This document shows, in pieces, positions 1 through 9,491 of a stretch of DNA of 44,764 nt. Position numbers and translations under genes: made by a program. Each line of letters begins with the position of its first letter. Position 1 is the first letter of the stretch. A model generated the notes under the pieces. That model worked only from the letters and a program-made list of their open reading frames with translations, was not told where the DNA came from and did no database searches. This DNA comes from an uncultured Porphyromonadaceae bacterium (GTDB lineage Bacteria; Bacteroidota; Bacteroidia; Bacteroidales; Muribaculaceae): positions 1 through 44,764 of the forward strand of contig CAMTMX010000016.1 of the NCBI GenBank assembly GCA_947073495.1, written 5' to 3'.

Positions 1-294
1 GACAGACTGTTGGTTGCCGATCAAAATAATGTTCTTGACGATATCACAGAAAAGGATTTGATGTATTTTGGAGTTGTCAAATTGCTTGAGATAATAGGAG
101 AGGCTTCCTACAAGCTCACCAATGAATTCAAGGAATCACATAGGCAAACTCCTTGGAAATACGTCATCGGAATGCGTCATATCCTTGTACATGGCTATTA
201 TCAAATAAATAGAGAAGACGTATTGAAGACTATTCGTGAAGATCTTCCCACTCTTCAAACACAAATAAAATCCTACCTCCTCGAATTCGAATAA
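1..294 (+). CDS. HepT-like ribonuclease toxin, 5' end outside window
   Basis: The frame is open to the left edge, so the gene starts outside the window and only about 97 C-terminal residues are visible. The protein is helical and contains RHILVHGY, which fits the RX4HXY signature of HepT (DUF86) toxins. In that family the toxin is an HEPN ribonuclease, normally encoded beside a MNT nucleotidyltransferase antitoxin that inactivates it by AMPylation at the Tyr of this motif. The antitoxin would be expected just upstream, outside the window. A TTG at position 10 could serve as a start, but family length (about 110 residues) argues for an upstream one. Assignment to HepT is fairly secure; toxicity is inferred from the family. 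Confidence 0.75.
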   Translation, partial: DRLLVADQNNVLDDITEKDLMYFGVVKLLEIIGEASYKLTNEFKESHRQTPWKYVIGMRHILVHGYYQINREDVLKTIREDLPTLQTQIKSYLLEFE

Positions 295-914
295 ATCCAA
301 AGAACAAAGGAAAGACCAAGTCTTATAGAACGGTGGGATAGATCAAGTCCATAGAATGAGAGGAAAGACCACAGTCCCATAGACCAGGTTAAGGAACAAG
401 GCAATTACTAATTGCTAATTACTCATTGCTAATTGAATTAGAGTCCCATAGAACCAATTCAAAATCCAAAATTCAACATTCAACACTACCTTGGTTTTGT
501 GTTCCATCCAACGGGCGGAAAAACAATCCCGCTATGCAAACCAAATACTACACCTACGGCAACATAATCCGCATCCTCACCCTCGACGATGCCGATTTCA
601 GTAAATCCAAGATGGTCGATGTCAACACCGAAGACGAGACCATCCTCAGCACATTCGATGCGAGCCGACCCTTCGATGCCGCCTTCATCCGCAGCTAACT
701 CAACATCCTCACCCAATCCACCGTCGGCTTCCATCCCACTACCTCTCCTACAATTCTTTCAAAAGCCAACTATATCCTCCTAATCAACAATATTCAAACA
801 TATCCTGATAAATAATAATGGCTCTAAGCTTTCCAATAAGTTACCAACCATAGCAGATCTGCATGCTATTCTCAAATATCGTAAATAATTAACAACCTAC
901 AACTTCCATATTGC
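295..914. other. Gene-poor spacer with short repeats
   Basis: This 620-bp stretch has no gene I can defend. Positions 318-450 contain loosely repeated words around 'agaccaagtc' and 'cccatagaac', followed by an AT-rich run of 'attgctaattactcattg' type. The same run recurs at about 15485-15520 and 15860-15905. A 54-codon open frame at 534-698 starts with ATG and has plausible composition (MQTKYYTYGNIIRILTLD). It ends at a TAA after which the frame stays open for some 30 more codons, so it may be the remnant of a gene with a nonsense mutation. I do not recognise it. Confidence 0.4.
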
Positions 915-1697
915 ATGAAAAAGATTTTCTTAATCGTTTCATTACTTTTATCGTTTAACATTCTACCCTCCTTTGCCAACGATACATTAGAAATGCCGGA
1001 TGCAAAGAATAACTGGGGTGGGAAATTGATCAAATCCCCGTTCGGACTCGGTCTTGATATTCAGACCAAATATATCTGGAGGGGTATGGAAATGATGCCT
1101 GAAGATTCGGCACCTGTACTTTTTCCTTCTGTCAATTATTCTTGGAAAGGTCTTTATATCTATTTCATGGGTGGCTATGCCATAAACGGTAAATATGCTG
1201 AAGTGGATGCCGGGATAAGCTATACATGGAACGGTTTTACGCTTGGTGTCTATGATTACTATTATCCTACCGTCGACAGTAAGGAGGATCAATATATAAA
1301 AGGTGGAAGGCACACTGGTCACTGGCTTGAGGCGTGCCTTACATACTCACCTGAAAAGGTGCCTGTATGGGCGTCGCTCAGCAATTTCTTTTATGGCGCA
1401 GACAAATATACTGATGCTTCTGGAAAAGAGAAACAGGCATATTCCACCTATCTTGAAGTAGGCACATATTACGATTTCCTTCAAAACAACCGTATATCAT
1501 TAGCGGCAGGTGCGACGTTCAACAAGTCATGTTACAACGGATATGAACATGATTTCTCTGTTTGTAACCTTGAATTGAAATATACCTACAACGTACTGTT
1601 CAACAGCGGATGGACCCTTCCGCTCAATGTTGCGTATATTTATAACCCTGTGTTTGATAAATCGTTTGTAAACTTCACGGCAAATTTTGCATTTTGA
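915..1697 (+). CDS. TorF-like putative outer-membrane porin
   Basis: This 260-residue protein begins with a typical signal peptide (MKKIFLIVSLLLSFNILPSFA). The mature part alternates aromatic and polar residues in short strands and ends in Phe (VNFTANFAF), as expected for an outer-membrane beta barrel. The segment DIQTKYIWRGMEM resembles the conserved Y.WRG motif near the N-terminus of TorF-family (Gcw_chp) putative porins. It overlaps the next gene by 4 bp and probably shares an operon with the downstream nucleotidyltransferases and BCCT transporter. It could therefore supply an outer-membrane pore for the same substrate, possibly choline; that role is inference. No promoter upstream is convincing. 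Confidence 0.65.
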   Translation: MKKIFLIVSLLLSFNILPSFANDTLEMPDAKNNWGGKLIKSPFGLGLDIQTKYIWRGMEMMPEDSAPVLFPSVNYSWKGLYIYFMGGYAINGKYAEVDAGISYTWNGFTLGVYDYYYPTVDSKEDQYIKGGRHTGHWLEACLTYSPEKVPVWASLSNFFYGADKYTDASGKEKQAYSTYLEVGTYYDFLQNNRISLAAGATFNKSCYNGYEHDFSVCNLELKYTYNVLFNSGWTLPLNVAYIYNPVFDKSFVNFTANFAF

Positions 1698-2572
1698 ATC
1701 AGACTGCAAACAGGCGTAACGCCATCATAATGGCGGCGGGGACTTCATCCCGGTTTGTACCCCTTTCAGCCGAAACCCCGAAAGGTCTTTTGGAAGTCAA
1801 GGGCGAGATACTTATAGAACGTCAGATCAGGCAACTTAATGAAGCTGGAATCCATGATATAACAGTAGTTGTCGGCTTCATGGCAGAAAAGTTCCTATAT
1901 CTCAAAGATTTGTTCGGAGTGGATATTGTGCTTAATGAGGATTATGCAAGATATAACAATACGTCTTCCATAATAAGAGTGCTTGACAGACTCGGTGACA
2001 CATATATTTGCTCTTCAGACAACTATTTCCCTAAAAATGTCTTTAAGGGGAATCCGGAACAGAGTTTCTACAGTGCTCTCTATGCTTCAGGAGAAACAGA
2101 TGAATATTGCCTTACTGTAAATGACAAAGACAATATAACTTCTGTCACGGTCGGAGGATGCGATTCATGGTTCATGATCGGCCATGTCTATTTCTCGAAA
2201 GATTTCAGCAACAAGTTCCGGGAAATAATGGCAAAGGAATACGACCATGGGGCAACAAGACTCGGTTATTGGGAAGATGTTTATATAAGGCATATCGCAG
2301 ATCTCCCCTCCATGCGGATCATGAGATATGCTGATCATGAGATAGAAGAATTCGATTCGCTGGATGAGTTGCGGATGTTTGATGATTCATACCGTGACAA
2401 CACGAGATCCTCTGTGATAAAATCCATAGCATCCATTTTAAAATGTCCCGAATCGCAACTTTCAGAATTCAAAAAAATACCACATAAAGGGGATCATCTT
2501 CTATTTTCTTTTATGAATGGAGAGAAAGAGTATGTCTATAACGGTATGGACAAAACTATAGCCGAGGCATGA
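1694..2572 (+). CDS. LicC-like sugar/phosphocholine nucleotidyltransferase with kinase-lobe remnant
   Basis: Residues 9-230 form an NTP-transferase domain. The signature NAIIMAAGTSSRFVPLS carries the glycine-rich nucleotide loop, PKGLLEVKG the substrate lysine, and CSSDNYF the metal-binding region. This fits CTP:phosphocholine cytidylyltransferases of the LicC type. The start is TTG, overlapping the porin stop (TTGA); the first ATG at 1730 would remove the first beta strand, so the upstream start is preferred. The last 60 residues (VIKSIASILKC to EKEYVYNGMD) align by eye with the start of the choline-kinase N-lobe of the next gene (LRQHLKVIF to KSYVLRVPG) but stop there. This suggests a truncated former fusion. 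Substrate assignment is inference from the neighbours. Confidence 0.7.
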   Translation: MNQTANRRNAIIMAAGTSSRFVPLSAETPKGLLEVKGEILIERQIRQLNEAGIHDITVVVGFMAEKFLYLKDLFGVDIVLNEDYARYNNTSSIIRVLDRLGDTYICSSDNYFPKNVFKGNPEQSFYSALYASGETDEYCLTVNDKDNITSVTVGGCDSWFMIGHVYFSKDFSNKFREIMAKEYDHGATRLGYWEDVYIRHIADLPSMRIMRYADHEIEEFDSLDELRMFDDSYRDNTRSSVIKSIASILKCPESQLSEFKKIPHKGDHLLFSFMNGEKEYVYNGMDKTIAEA

Positions 2573-4149
2573 AAACAGCAGTTATTCTTACAGCAAGGAA
2601 AGAACGGGACTCGGAACTTCCATATCCGCTCATGCCGTTTACAGACGGGATATGCCTTATGGACAGGAATCTGTCCATCCTTCGGGAATACGGTTATGAA
2701 AGGATATTTATTGTAGCAGGGTTCAGAGGAGAACTGTTCAGGAAGTACGAAGCCCCCGATGTTACACTTGTTTTCAATAAGGATTATGAGTTCACCTCTT
2801 CAATGGGATCTCTTGCATTATGCAATGGTCTGATCGATAGTGATTTTATTCTTGTTGAGGGCGACACATTTTTTGAAAAAGCAATAATCGGGAAGATGTC
2901 GGTTATCCCCGATGGCAACTGCATATCCATGACGGAGGAGAGTGGATCCGGAGATGAATGTTTTGTGGAGACAAAGCATGGTTTTGTCACTAAAATTACA
3001 AAAGACAAACATCGGGTCTGTAATTTTGAAGGGGAAATGATTGGTGTGACAAGAATCTCTCTAAGCACATATAACAAACTCATTGAAGCGTGGGAAAAAT
3101 CTACAAACCCATACCTCAATTATGAATATCTTCTAATGGATGTCACGGACTCCCTTGACCGGCCTTACATCAGGTTCAAGAATGTAATCTGGGGAGATGT
3201 GGACTGTAAAGAAGATTTCAAAAGACTTCAGAATTCTTTATACAGGGCTTTAAGGAGAAAAGAGAATCCGTTTGATGAGGAGAATCTCCGTCAACATTTG
3301 AAAGTTATTTTCCCGGATAAAGATACTTCCAAAGCACAGATAACCCAGATCGGGGGAATGAGCAACAAAAATTTCAAAATTACCCTTGATAATAAAAGTT
3401 ATGTTCTGAGAGTCCCGGGTAACGGTTCTGAAGGAATGGTTGAACGCTCCAATGAGGAATTTAATGCAATAGAGGCTTGTAAACTCGGAATAAACCCTGA
3501 GATAAGGTATTTTGATTCAAAAAGCGGGGTCAAGCTTGCAGATTTCATAGAAAATGCAGAAACCCTCAATGCCGCTACCATACAACGGCACGGAAACATG
3601 CGAAAGATTGCCTCAATTTATAAGACTATTCATGATTCACATATCAGGCTCAAAAATGAGTTCAATATTTTTCAGGAAATAGAAAAATATGACAGGCTGA
3701 TTTCATGTGCCGATGCAAGAATGTATGAAGGATGGGAATCGGTCCGTCCTAAAGTAATGGCATTAGAAGGATATCTGAACTCATTAGGAGTTGATTTAAA
3801 ACCTTGTCACAATGATGCCCTCTATGAAAATTTCATAAAGGCAACCGACGGCACCATATTCCTGATCGATTGGGAATATTCAGGCATGAACGACCCGATG
3901 GCTGATTTTGCAGCCTTGTTTATAGAGGCAGGATTTGAAAAGGAGAATGAGGACTATATACTTGACAAATATTTCGAAGGTGTCGTGCCGGAGAACGCCC
4001 GTGAAAAGATATTGTGCTATGAGATACTCTGGGACTATCTTTGGGCGCAATGGACTGTCATAAAGGAAGCCAAGGGGGACGATTTCGGCACATATGGTAT
4101 TGATAGGTTTAACAGGGCTATATCTAACTTGAAACGAATAAAAAAATAA
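2569..4149 (+). CDS. Bifunctional nucleotidyltransferase-choline kinase (LicC-LicA type)
   Basis: This 526-residue protein has two domains. Residues 1-225 are a second NTP-transferase (MKTAVILTARKERDSELPYP, VEGDTFF for the metal site). Residues 240-525 are an APH/choline-kinase fold: GGMSNKNFKI and YVLRVPG in the N-lobe, HNDALYENF (H414-N421) as catalytic loop, and LIDWEYSG (Asp434) as metal-binding motif. Such fusions convert choline to phosphocholine and then CDP-choline for decorating surface glycans. It overlaps the previous stop (ATGA) and is followed 1 bp later by a BCCT transporter, which strongly suggests choline as substrate. The NTP loop of this copy is less canonical (TARKERD in place of AAGTSSR), so it may depend on the upstream LicC-like protein. 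Confidence 0.75.
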   Translation: MKTAVILTARKERDSELPYPLMPFTDGICLMDRNLSILREYGYERIFIVAGFRGELFRKYEAPDVTLVFNKDYEFTSSMGSLALCNGLIDSDFILVEGDTFFEKAIIGKMSVIPDGNCISMTEESGSGDECFVETKHGFVTKITKDKHRVCNFEGEMIGVTRISLSTYNKLIEAWEKSTNPYLNYEYLLMDVTDSLDRPYIRFKNVIWGDVDCKEDFKRLQNSLYRALRRKENPFDEENLRQHLKVIFPDKDTSKAQITQIGGMSNKNFKITLDNKSYVLRVPGNGSEGMVERSNEEFNAIEACKLGINPEIRYFDSKSGVKLADFIENAETLNAATIQRHGNMRKIASIYKTIHDSHIRLKNEFNIFQEIEKYDRLISCADARMYEGWESVRPKVMALEGYLNSLGVDLKPCHNDALYENFIKATDGTIFLIDWEYSGMNDPMADFAALFIEAGFEKENEDYILDKYFEGVVPENAREKILCYEILWDYLWAQWTVIKEAKGDDFGTYGIDRFNRAISNLKRIKK

Positions 4150-4150
4150 T

Positions 4151-5662
4151 ATGACTACTGAAAAAAGAAACATAGATTGGGCAACGATGTTAGTGCCTTT
4201 TGCAATAGTGATTGCAATGATGGCAGTGTTTATGATTGCTCCGGATCAATCTAAAAATGTTGTGGATACCCTTCGCGGATTCTTTGGTGACACTATAGGC
4301 ATATATTATCCAATACTTGCAATCGGGTGTGTACTATGCGCTCTGTATCTTGCATTGACTCCTAAATACGGAAATGTAAAGTTGGGAAATGTTGATAAAC
4401 CGGCATATTCAAATTTTAAATGGGGAACCATGATATTCACATCCACAATGGCTGCGGATATTTTGTTTTATTCCCTGATAGAATGGGCGCTCTATGGAGG
4501 CGAGCAGCATGTACAGGATTTAGGTGGCACACAGATGTGGGCGCCGACTTTCACACTGTTCCACTGGGGACCACTCGCTTGGGGATTCTATGTCATACTT
4601 GCCGTGTGCTTTGCCTTTATGATTCACGTAAGACGCCGCAACCGTCAGCGTTTCTCAGAGGCGTGCCGACCATTGCTTGGTAAATATGTTGACGGATTCT
4701 GGGGTAAGGTCATAGATGTTACAGCCATCTTCGCCATAGTATGTGCAACCGCCACAACCTTCACGCTTGCTACCCCGCTCCTCACTAATGCAATGGGCTC
4801 TGTGTTCGGGTTCGAACCGACCACTACAGTTACAATACTTGTGTTGTTGCTGATATGTACTGTTTACACCATTACAGTGCTGTTTGGATTGTCAGGAATA
4901 AGCAAACTTGCAGGAATATGCTCATACCTTTTCTTTGCGATACTGCTATATTTCCTTTTCCTTGGAGGTGAAACCGGATATATCATAGAAACCGGTGTGC
5001 AGTCAATCGGTAATATGGTTCAGAATTTCATCGGGCTTTCAACGTACATGGATCCCCTAAGGGAAAACGGATTTGCACAGAACTGGACTATATATTATTG
5101 GGCATACTGGCTCGTATGGTGCGTGGCAACTCCATTCTTTATCGCACTGATTTCAAAAGGACGTACAATCCGGAACGTTGTATTCGGGTCTTTTGGCTGG
5201 GGTCTTGCCGGGACATATCTTTCATTTATAATCCTCGGCAATTACGGTCTCGCCCAACAGATGAAACACGGGGTGGACGCTATTGGGTACATTGGTAACG
5301 GTGGTGAGATGTATGAGGCGATACTCATGATTTTCGATACCCTTCCACTACCATGGTTAGCTCTAATTCTACTCACAATCACAATGATTGCTTTCTATAG
5401 CACGACACTTGACGGCATCACATACGTGACATCCTCATACAGCTACAAACAGATCTCTCCTGACGAGGAACCGTCAAGAGGTATCCGTGGTTTCTGGAGC
5501 ATAATGCTGATCCTTCTTCCGATAGCCCTACTGTTCGCTCAAAACTCTCTCTACAGCCTTCAGGGGGTGACAATCATCGCAGCCTTCCCGGTAGGAATAC
5601 TTTTGATTCTGATAGTCATTAGTTTTTTCAAAGACTTCAAAACCTGGAGCAAACATACTTAA
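4151..5662 (+). CDS. BCCT-family choline/betaine/carnitine transporter
   Basis: This 503-residue integral membrane protein has about 12 hydrophobic segments. LFHWGPLAWGFYV and IEWALYG match the conserved Trp-rich segments of the BCCT family, secondary transporters for quaternary amines such as choline, betaine and carnitine. There is no long regulatory C-terminal tail; the protein ends shortly after the last membrane span (FKDFKTWSKHT). It is the last gene of the 915-5662 run and starts 1 bp after the choline-kinase fusion stop. The simplest reading is that it imports choline for the two upstream activation enzymes. Exact substrate and coupling ion cannot be read from the sequence. Confidence 0.85.
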   Translation: MTTEKRNIDWATMLVPFAIVIAMMAVFMIAPDQSKNVVDTLRGFFGDTIGIYYPILAIGCVLCALYLALTPKYGNVKLGNVDKPAYSNFKWGTMIFTSTMAADILFYSLIEWALYGGEQHVQDLGGTQMWAPTFTLFHWGPLAWGFYVILAVCFAFMIHVRRRNRQRFSEACRPLLGKYVDGFWGKVIDVTAIFAIVCATATTFTLATPLLTNAMGSVFGFEPTTTVTILVLLLICTVYTITVLFGLSGISKLAGICSYLFFAILLYFLFLGGETGYIIETGVQSIGNMVQNFIGLSTYMDPLRENGFAQNWTIYYWAYWLVWCVATPFFIALISKGRTIRNVVFGSFGWGLAGTYLSFIILGNYGLAQQMKHGVDAIGYIGNGGEMYEAILMIFDTLPLPWLALILLTITMIAFYSTTLDGITYVTSSYSYKQISPDEEPSRGIRGFWSIMLILLPIALLFAQNSLYSLQGVTIIAAFPVGILLILIVISFFKDFKTWSKHT

Positions 5663-5718
5663 AAAAGAAAAACGTTTATACTAATTCATCTAGGTATATA
5701 TTACATTGTTATAATGAT

Positions 5719-5738
5719 CGTATATATGTATATATACG
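5719..5738. repeat. AT-rich inverted repeat before the glycan cluster
   Basis: CGTATATAT and ATATATACG form a 9-bp inverted repeat with a 2-nt centre, 21 bp before the flippase start. It could be an operator or simply AT-rich sequence; it lies at the boundary where base composition drops sharply. Confidence 0.4.
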
Positions 5739-5759
5739 TTAAACTGAATCAGTTAACCG

Positions 5760-7280
5760 ATGAATCAGATTAGGGCAGGAGCAATACTAAACTACTTAAT
5801 AATAGGTCTCAATACTATAGTAGGACTTGCGTACACACCTTACATGTTAAGATGTTTAGGTCAGACCGAATATGGGTTGTACTCTCTTGTCGCCTCTATA
5901 ATTGCGTACCTAACAATTCTTGATTTTGGATTTGGGAATGCAATAGTAAGATATACTGCAAAATATAGAGCTGAGGAGAAACATGAAGAACAATGGAGAA
6001 TGTTTGGAATGTTTCTTATAGTATTTACTATCATTGGAGTAATTGCCTTAAGTATAGGACTTATATTATATTATAAAATAGATCTATTATTTGATAATAC
6101 AATGACTGCTTTTGAAATAAAGCAGGCTCAAATAATGATGCTCCTCCTTAGTATAAATATGGCTTTTACTTTTCCATTGAGCATCTTTGGTTCTATAATA
6201 ACTGCTTATGAAGATTTTATTTTTCAAAAAATATTACAAATTACAAGGCTTCTATTATGTACCGGTACAATTGTTGTATTGCTTGGATATGGTTACAAAG
6301 CGATCTCTATGGTAGTAGTGCAAACTGTATTCAATTTAGGTGTGTTAATAGCCAACTACGTTTATTGCAAGAAAAATATTAAGATAAAAATATCATTTAA
6401 GGGAATTAAATGGACATTCTTAAAGGAAATCGGAGTATATTCATTTTGGATTTTTCTTAGTTCTATAATAGATAGAATATATTGGAGTACAGGGCAATTT
6501 GTTTTAGGAGCTATTTCTGGGACTTTGGCTGTAGCAGTATTTTCAGTAGCAATAACTCTGCAACAAATGTATATGACGTTCTCTGGTGCAATTTCAAATG
6601 TTTTATTACCAAGAATCGTAAAAATAGTACATAACAACAAATCAACTTCGGAGTTGTCATCCATTTTTATCAAAGCAGGCCGCCTTCAAGCAATTATCAT
6701 GCTATTGGTTTTGTTTGGATTTATAGTCTTTGGTAAAAAATTCATTGAATACTGGGCAGGCGATGGTTATATAGAATCATTTTATATAGCATTACTCTTC
6801 TTCTTCAGTCTCTTCATTCCCCTTGTTCAAAGTGTTGGATTTTGCATATTACAAGCAAAAAATTGTCTAAAATTCCGTTCCTTAAGCTATCTTATTATTG
6901 CGATTGTAAGCTTACTAGGACAGATAATACTATCTAAAGAATATGGCGCAATAGGATGTAGTATCGCTATTTCTTTTGCTTTATTGTTGGGACAAGGATT
7001 AATAATGAATTTTTATTATCAAAAATATCAACAACTTAATATAATTTCATTCTGGAAAGAAATTCTAAAGTTAGCAATTTTCCCATTTATGTTATCATTT
7101 TTATGGGTTATTCTCGATTTAAATAAATTCCTGGTTCATTCAATTGGTACTTTACTTGTTGGTATGTCGATTTTTACTTTAATATATTTCATAGGGCAAT
7201 ATTACATCAGTATGAATAAAGATGAACAATATTATATAATAAGTGCAGGTAAGTATTTGAAGAAAAAATATGCAAAATAA
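5760..7280 (+). CDS. Polysaccharide flippase (Wzx/RfbX-like)
   Basis: This 506-residue protein has about 12-14 hydrophobic segments. Its N-terminus (AGAILNYLIIGLNTIVGLAY, then YMLRCLGQTEYGLYSL) is typical of the oligosaccharide flippase branch of the MOP superfamily. It would move lipid-linked repeat units across the inner membrane. It is the first gene of an AT-rich cluster running to 14925 and overlaps the next gene by 11 bp. The EpsG-like protein at 9484-10638 would be the matching polymerase, together pointing to a Wzx/Wzy-dependent capsule, O-antigen or exopolysaccharide. Glycan identity cannot be deduced. Confidence 0.88.
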   Translation: MNQIRAGAILNYLIIGLNTIVGLAYTPYMLRCLGQTEYGLYSLVASIIAYLTILDFGFGNAIVRYTAKYRAEEKHEEQWRMFGMFLIVFTIIGVIALSIGLILYYKIDLLFDNTMTAFEIKQAQIMMLLLSINMAFTFPLSIFGSIITAYEDFIFQKILQITRLLLCTGTIVVLLGYGYKAISMVVVQTVFNLGVLIANYVYCKKNIKIKISFKGIKWTFLKEIGVYSFWIFLSSIIDRIYWSTGQFVLGAISGTLAVAVFSVAITLQQMYMTFSGAISNVLLPRIVKIVHNNKSTSELSSIFIKAGRLQAIIMLLVLFGFIVFGKKFIEYWAGDGYIESFYIALLFFFSLFIPLVQSVGFCILQAKNCLKFRSLSYLIIAIVSLLGQIILSKEYGAIGCSIAISFALLLGQGLIMNFYYQKYQQLNIISFWKEILKLAIFPFMLSFLWVILDLNKFLVHSIGTLLVGMSIFTLIYFIGQYYISMNKDEQYYIISAGKYLKKKYAK

Positions 7281-8388
7281 AAACATCCTCTTAGTTGGAG
7301 AATGGTATTCTGCTAATCTTGGAGATCAAATTCTTTGTTCTTGTGTGCAGAATATTATTTTAAAAAACTCTAAAAGAGTAAATACAATTAAGTTTGATAC
7401 CACTTACGGAAATGGTATGTCATGGAAAAAGAAAATCAGTGTTTTGCCTCATAGAATACGCTATAAATTTAATAAAGATGTTAAACAACGTACAGACGAT
7501 TATAATCGATTAAAATGTAATTGGATTAAATCAGATTTAAGAAGTTTAAATGAAAATATTGATATAATCATAGTCTGCGGTGGACAGATATTTCTTGATT
7601 ATTTTGTCGACAATATCCGCTTGATTGTTAATTATGCGCACCTCAATTCTATACCTATTATTTGGAATGCTGTAGGAGCAGGTAAATGTACTGATAAAAC
7701 TATTGGAATTTTCAAAGAATGCCTTGAATCAAAATTAAATAAAACTATAACAGTTAGAGATAATTTACCATTCTTTGTTAATAAACTTAATGTAATACCA
7801 AAACTAATTCCTGATACTGCTATTACTGTCTCTGATTTTATAACTGTTGATAAAAACAATGAAAATTTGATTGGGCTTGGTGTAATGAATCCAAATGACT
7901 TCAAGGATTTTAATATTCCAAGCCATGTAATTGAATTTTTTTGGATAAATCTTACTAAGAAATTGGATGAAAACAATATAAATTGGGAATTTTTTACAAA
8001 TGGAGCTGCGTCAGATATAGATTTCCTACAGAGGTTATTAACTAAACTAGATAATACCAAAATCAAAGTGGCGCCAAGACCAAGGAATCCGATTGATCTC
8101 ACAACTATTATTAATAAATATAATAAAATTGTCTCATTCAGATTACATTCTCATATTATAGCTTATTCGTATCGCATACCAAGTCTCGGGCTTAAATGGG
8201 ATTATAAAGTATCCGATTTTTTTAAAATGACACAAAATGAAGAAAATGTCATAACGCTGGATAATATTAATATTCAAAACGTTGTGACTTTCATAAAAAA
8301 GGGTAATAGTAATTTTGAATATTTGAACAATTTAAAGAAAGAAATAACTGATTCAATTATCTCTAATCTTAATAGATATTTAGCATAA
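7270..8388 (+). CDS. Polysaccharide pyruvyltransferase-family protein
   Basis: This 372-residue protein matches the PS_pyruv_trans family. The N-terminus NILLVGEWYSANLGDQILC has the G..Y..NLGD motif, then VCGGQIFLDYF in the middle and a C-terminal region with FRLHSHIIAYSYRIPSLGL (R.H..I.A...P). Family members such as CsaB or WcaK add ketal pyruvate to sugars of surface polysaccharides from phosphoenolpyruvate. It overlaps the flippase by 11 bp and precedes a GT4 gene by 2 bp, so it belongs to the same operon. Pyruvate transfer itself is inferred from family membership. Codon use is strongly AT-rich like the rest of the cluster. Confidence 0.8.
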   Translation: MQNKNILLVGEWYSANLGDQILCSCVQNIILKNSKRVNTIKFDTTYGNGMSWKKKISVLPHRIRYKFNKDVKQRTDDYNRLKCNWIKSDLRSLNENIDIIIVCGGQIFLDYFVDNIRLIVNYAHLNSIPIIWNAVGAGKCTDKTIGIFKECLESKLNKTITVRDNLPFFVNKLNVIPKLIPDTAITVSDFITVDKNNENLIGLGVMNPNDFKDFNIPSHVIEFFWINLTKKLDENNINWEFFTNGAASDIDFLQRLLTKLDNTKIKVAPRPRNPIDLTTIINKYNKIVSFRLHSHIIAYSYRIPSLGLKWDYKVSDFFKMTQNEENVITLDNINIQNVVTFIKKGNSNFEYLNNLKKEITDSIISNLNRYLA

Positions 8389-8390
8389 GA

Positions 8391-9491
8391 ATGAAAAGAA
8401 TATTGCATGTCGTATCTTGTATGGATAGAGCCGGGCAAGAGTCGTTAATAATGAATTTCTATCGTAATATAGATCGTGATAAAATCCAATTTGATTTTCT
8501 ATGCACTGTAGAAAAAAAAGGAGATTATGACGATGAAATTAAAGCGCTAGGTGGGAAGATTCACTATCTACCTGAATCTTCAATCAGAATTCCTCATTTA
8601 CACAACATCGGAACAATTCTTGATTATAAATCATTCTTCAAGTCTTATCCAGAATACCAGATCGTCCATTTTCATAATTATCATGCATTTAGTGTTTTGA
8701 TTCAAGTAATGGGAGCTAAATTTGGAAAAGTGAATGACATTATAGTGCATTCACATAACAATAATGCACCTAATCCCAAATTCCATAATATTATCAGACC
8801 GATTCTTAAGTATTTCAAGTTAACAAGATTGGCATGTTCATTATCAGCGGGGAAGTGGATGTTCGGTAATTCGTCATTCAAGGTTATAAAAAATGGAATA
8901 GAATCAGATAAGTACATATTTAATTCTGCTCATAGATTAGATAAACGTAATGAATTTAAGATCTCTGAAAAAGATAAATTGATTTGTCATATTGGAAGAT
9001 TTAACTATCAGAAAAATCATAAATTTATTCTTTCTGTATTTAAGGAAGTGCTTAGTATAGATGATAATTATAAGCTTCTATTGATAGGTAAGGGTGAGCT
9101 CGAAAATGAGATACGCGAATTATCTTCATCCTTAGGTCTTTGTGATAAAGTAATTTTTGCAGGTACGAGGGATGATATTCCTAAAATTTTATCGGCAAGC
9201 GATGTTTTCTTTTTTCCCTCACTATTTGAGGGATTAGGAATTGTTATGATTGAAGCACAAGCTAATAATCTTCCAATTGTATGCAGTGATGTTATCCCTA
9301 ATGAGGCTATTTTGAGCAATGATGTAAGTCAATTGTCTTTAACGGAAAATTCTGTAACGGACTGGGCGAATGCACTTATAAAACAAGCTAACACAAAGCG
9401 AAATTCCAATGGATTATTGTTGGTAAGACAATCAGGCTTTGATATATTTAATTCAATTAAGGAGATAACTTCACTTTATAAAAATGTTTGA
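8391..9491 (+). CDS. GT4-family glycosyltransferase
   Basis: This 366-residue cytosolic glycosyltransferase has a two-Rossmann (GT-B) layout. The N-terminal acceptor domain begins MKRILHVVSCMDRAGQESLI. The C-terminal donor domain contains CHIGRFNYQKNHKFIL, LLIGKGEL and the E(x7)E motif EGLGIVMIE. These features place it in retaining family GT4 (EpsF-like). It adds one sugar to the lipid-linked repeat unit at the inner face of the inner membrane. It overlaps the following polymerase gene by 8 bp. Donor and linkage cannot be predicted. Confidence 0.88.
   Translation: MKRILHVVSCMDRAGQESLIMNFYRNIDRDKIQFDFLCTVEKKGDYDDEIKALGGKIHYLPESSIRIPHLHNIGTILDYKSFFKSYPEYQIVHFHNYHAFSVLIQVMGAKFGKVNDIIVHSHNNNAPNPKFHNIIRPILKYFKLTRLACSLSAGKWMFGNSSFKVIKNGIESDKYIFNSAHRLDKRNEFKISEKDKLICHIGRFNYQKNHKFILSVFKEVLSIDDNYKLLLIGKGELENEIRELSSSLGLCDKVIFAGTRDDIPKILSASDVFFFPSLFEGLGIVMIEAQANNLPIVCSDVIPNEAILSNDVSQLSLTENSVTDWANALIKQANTKRNSNGLLLVRQSGFDIFNSIKEITSLYKNV

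Noticed and set aside
534-698. 54-codon frame with natural-looking composition
   Set aside because: No family recognised, no promoter, and it ends at a stop inside a longer open stretch; kept only as a note on the intergenic region.
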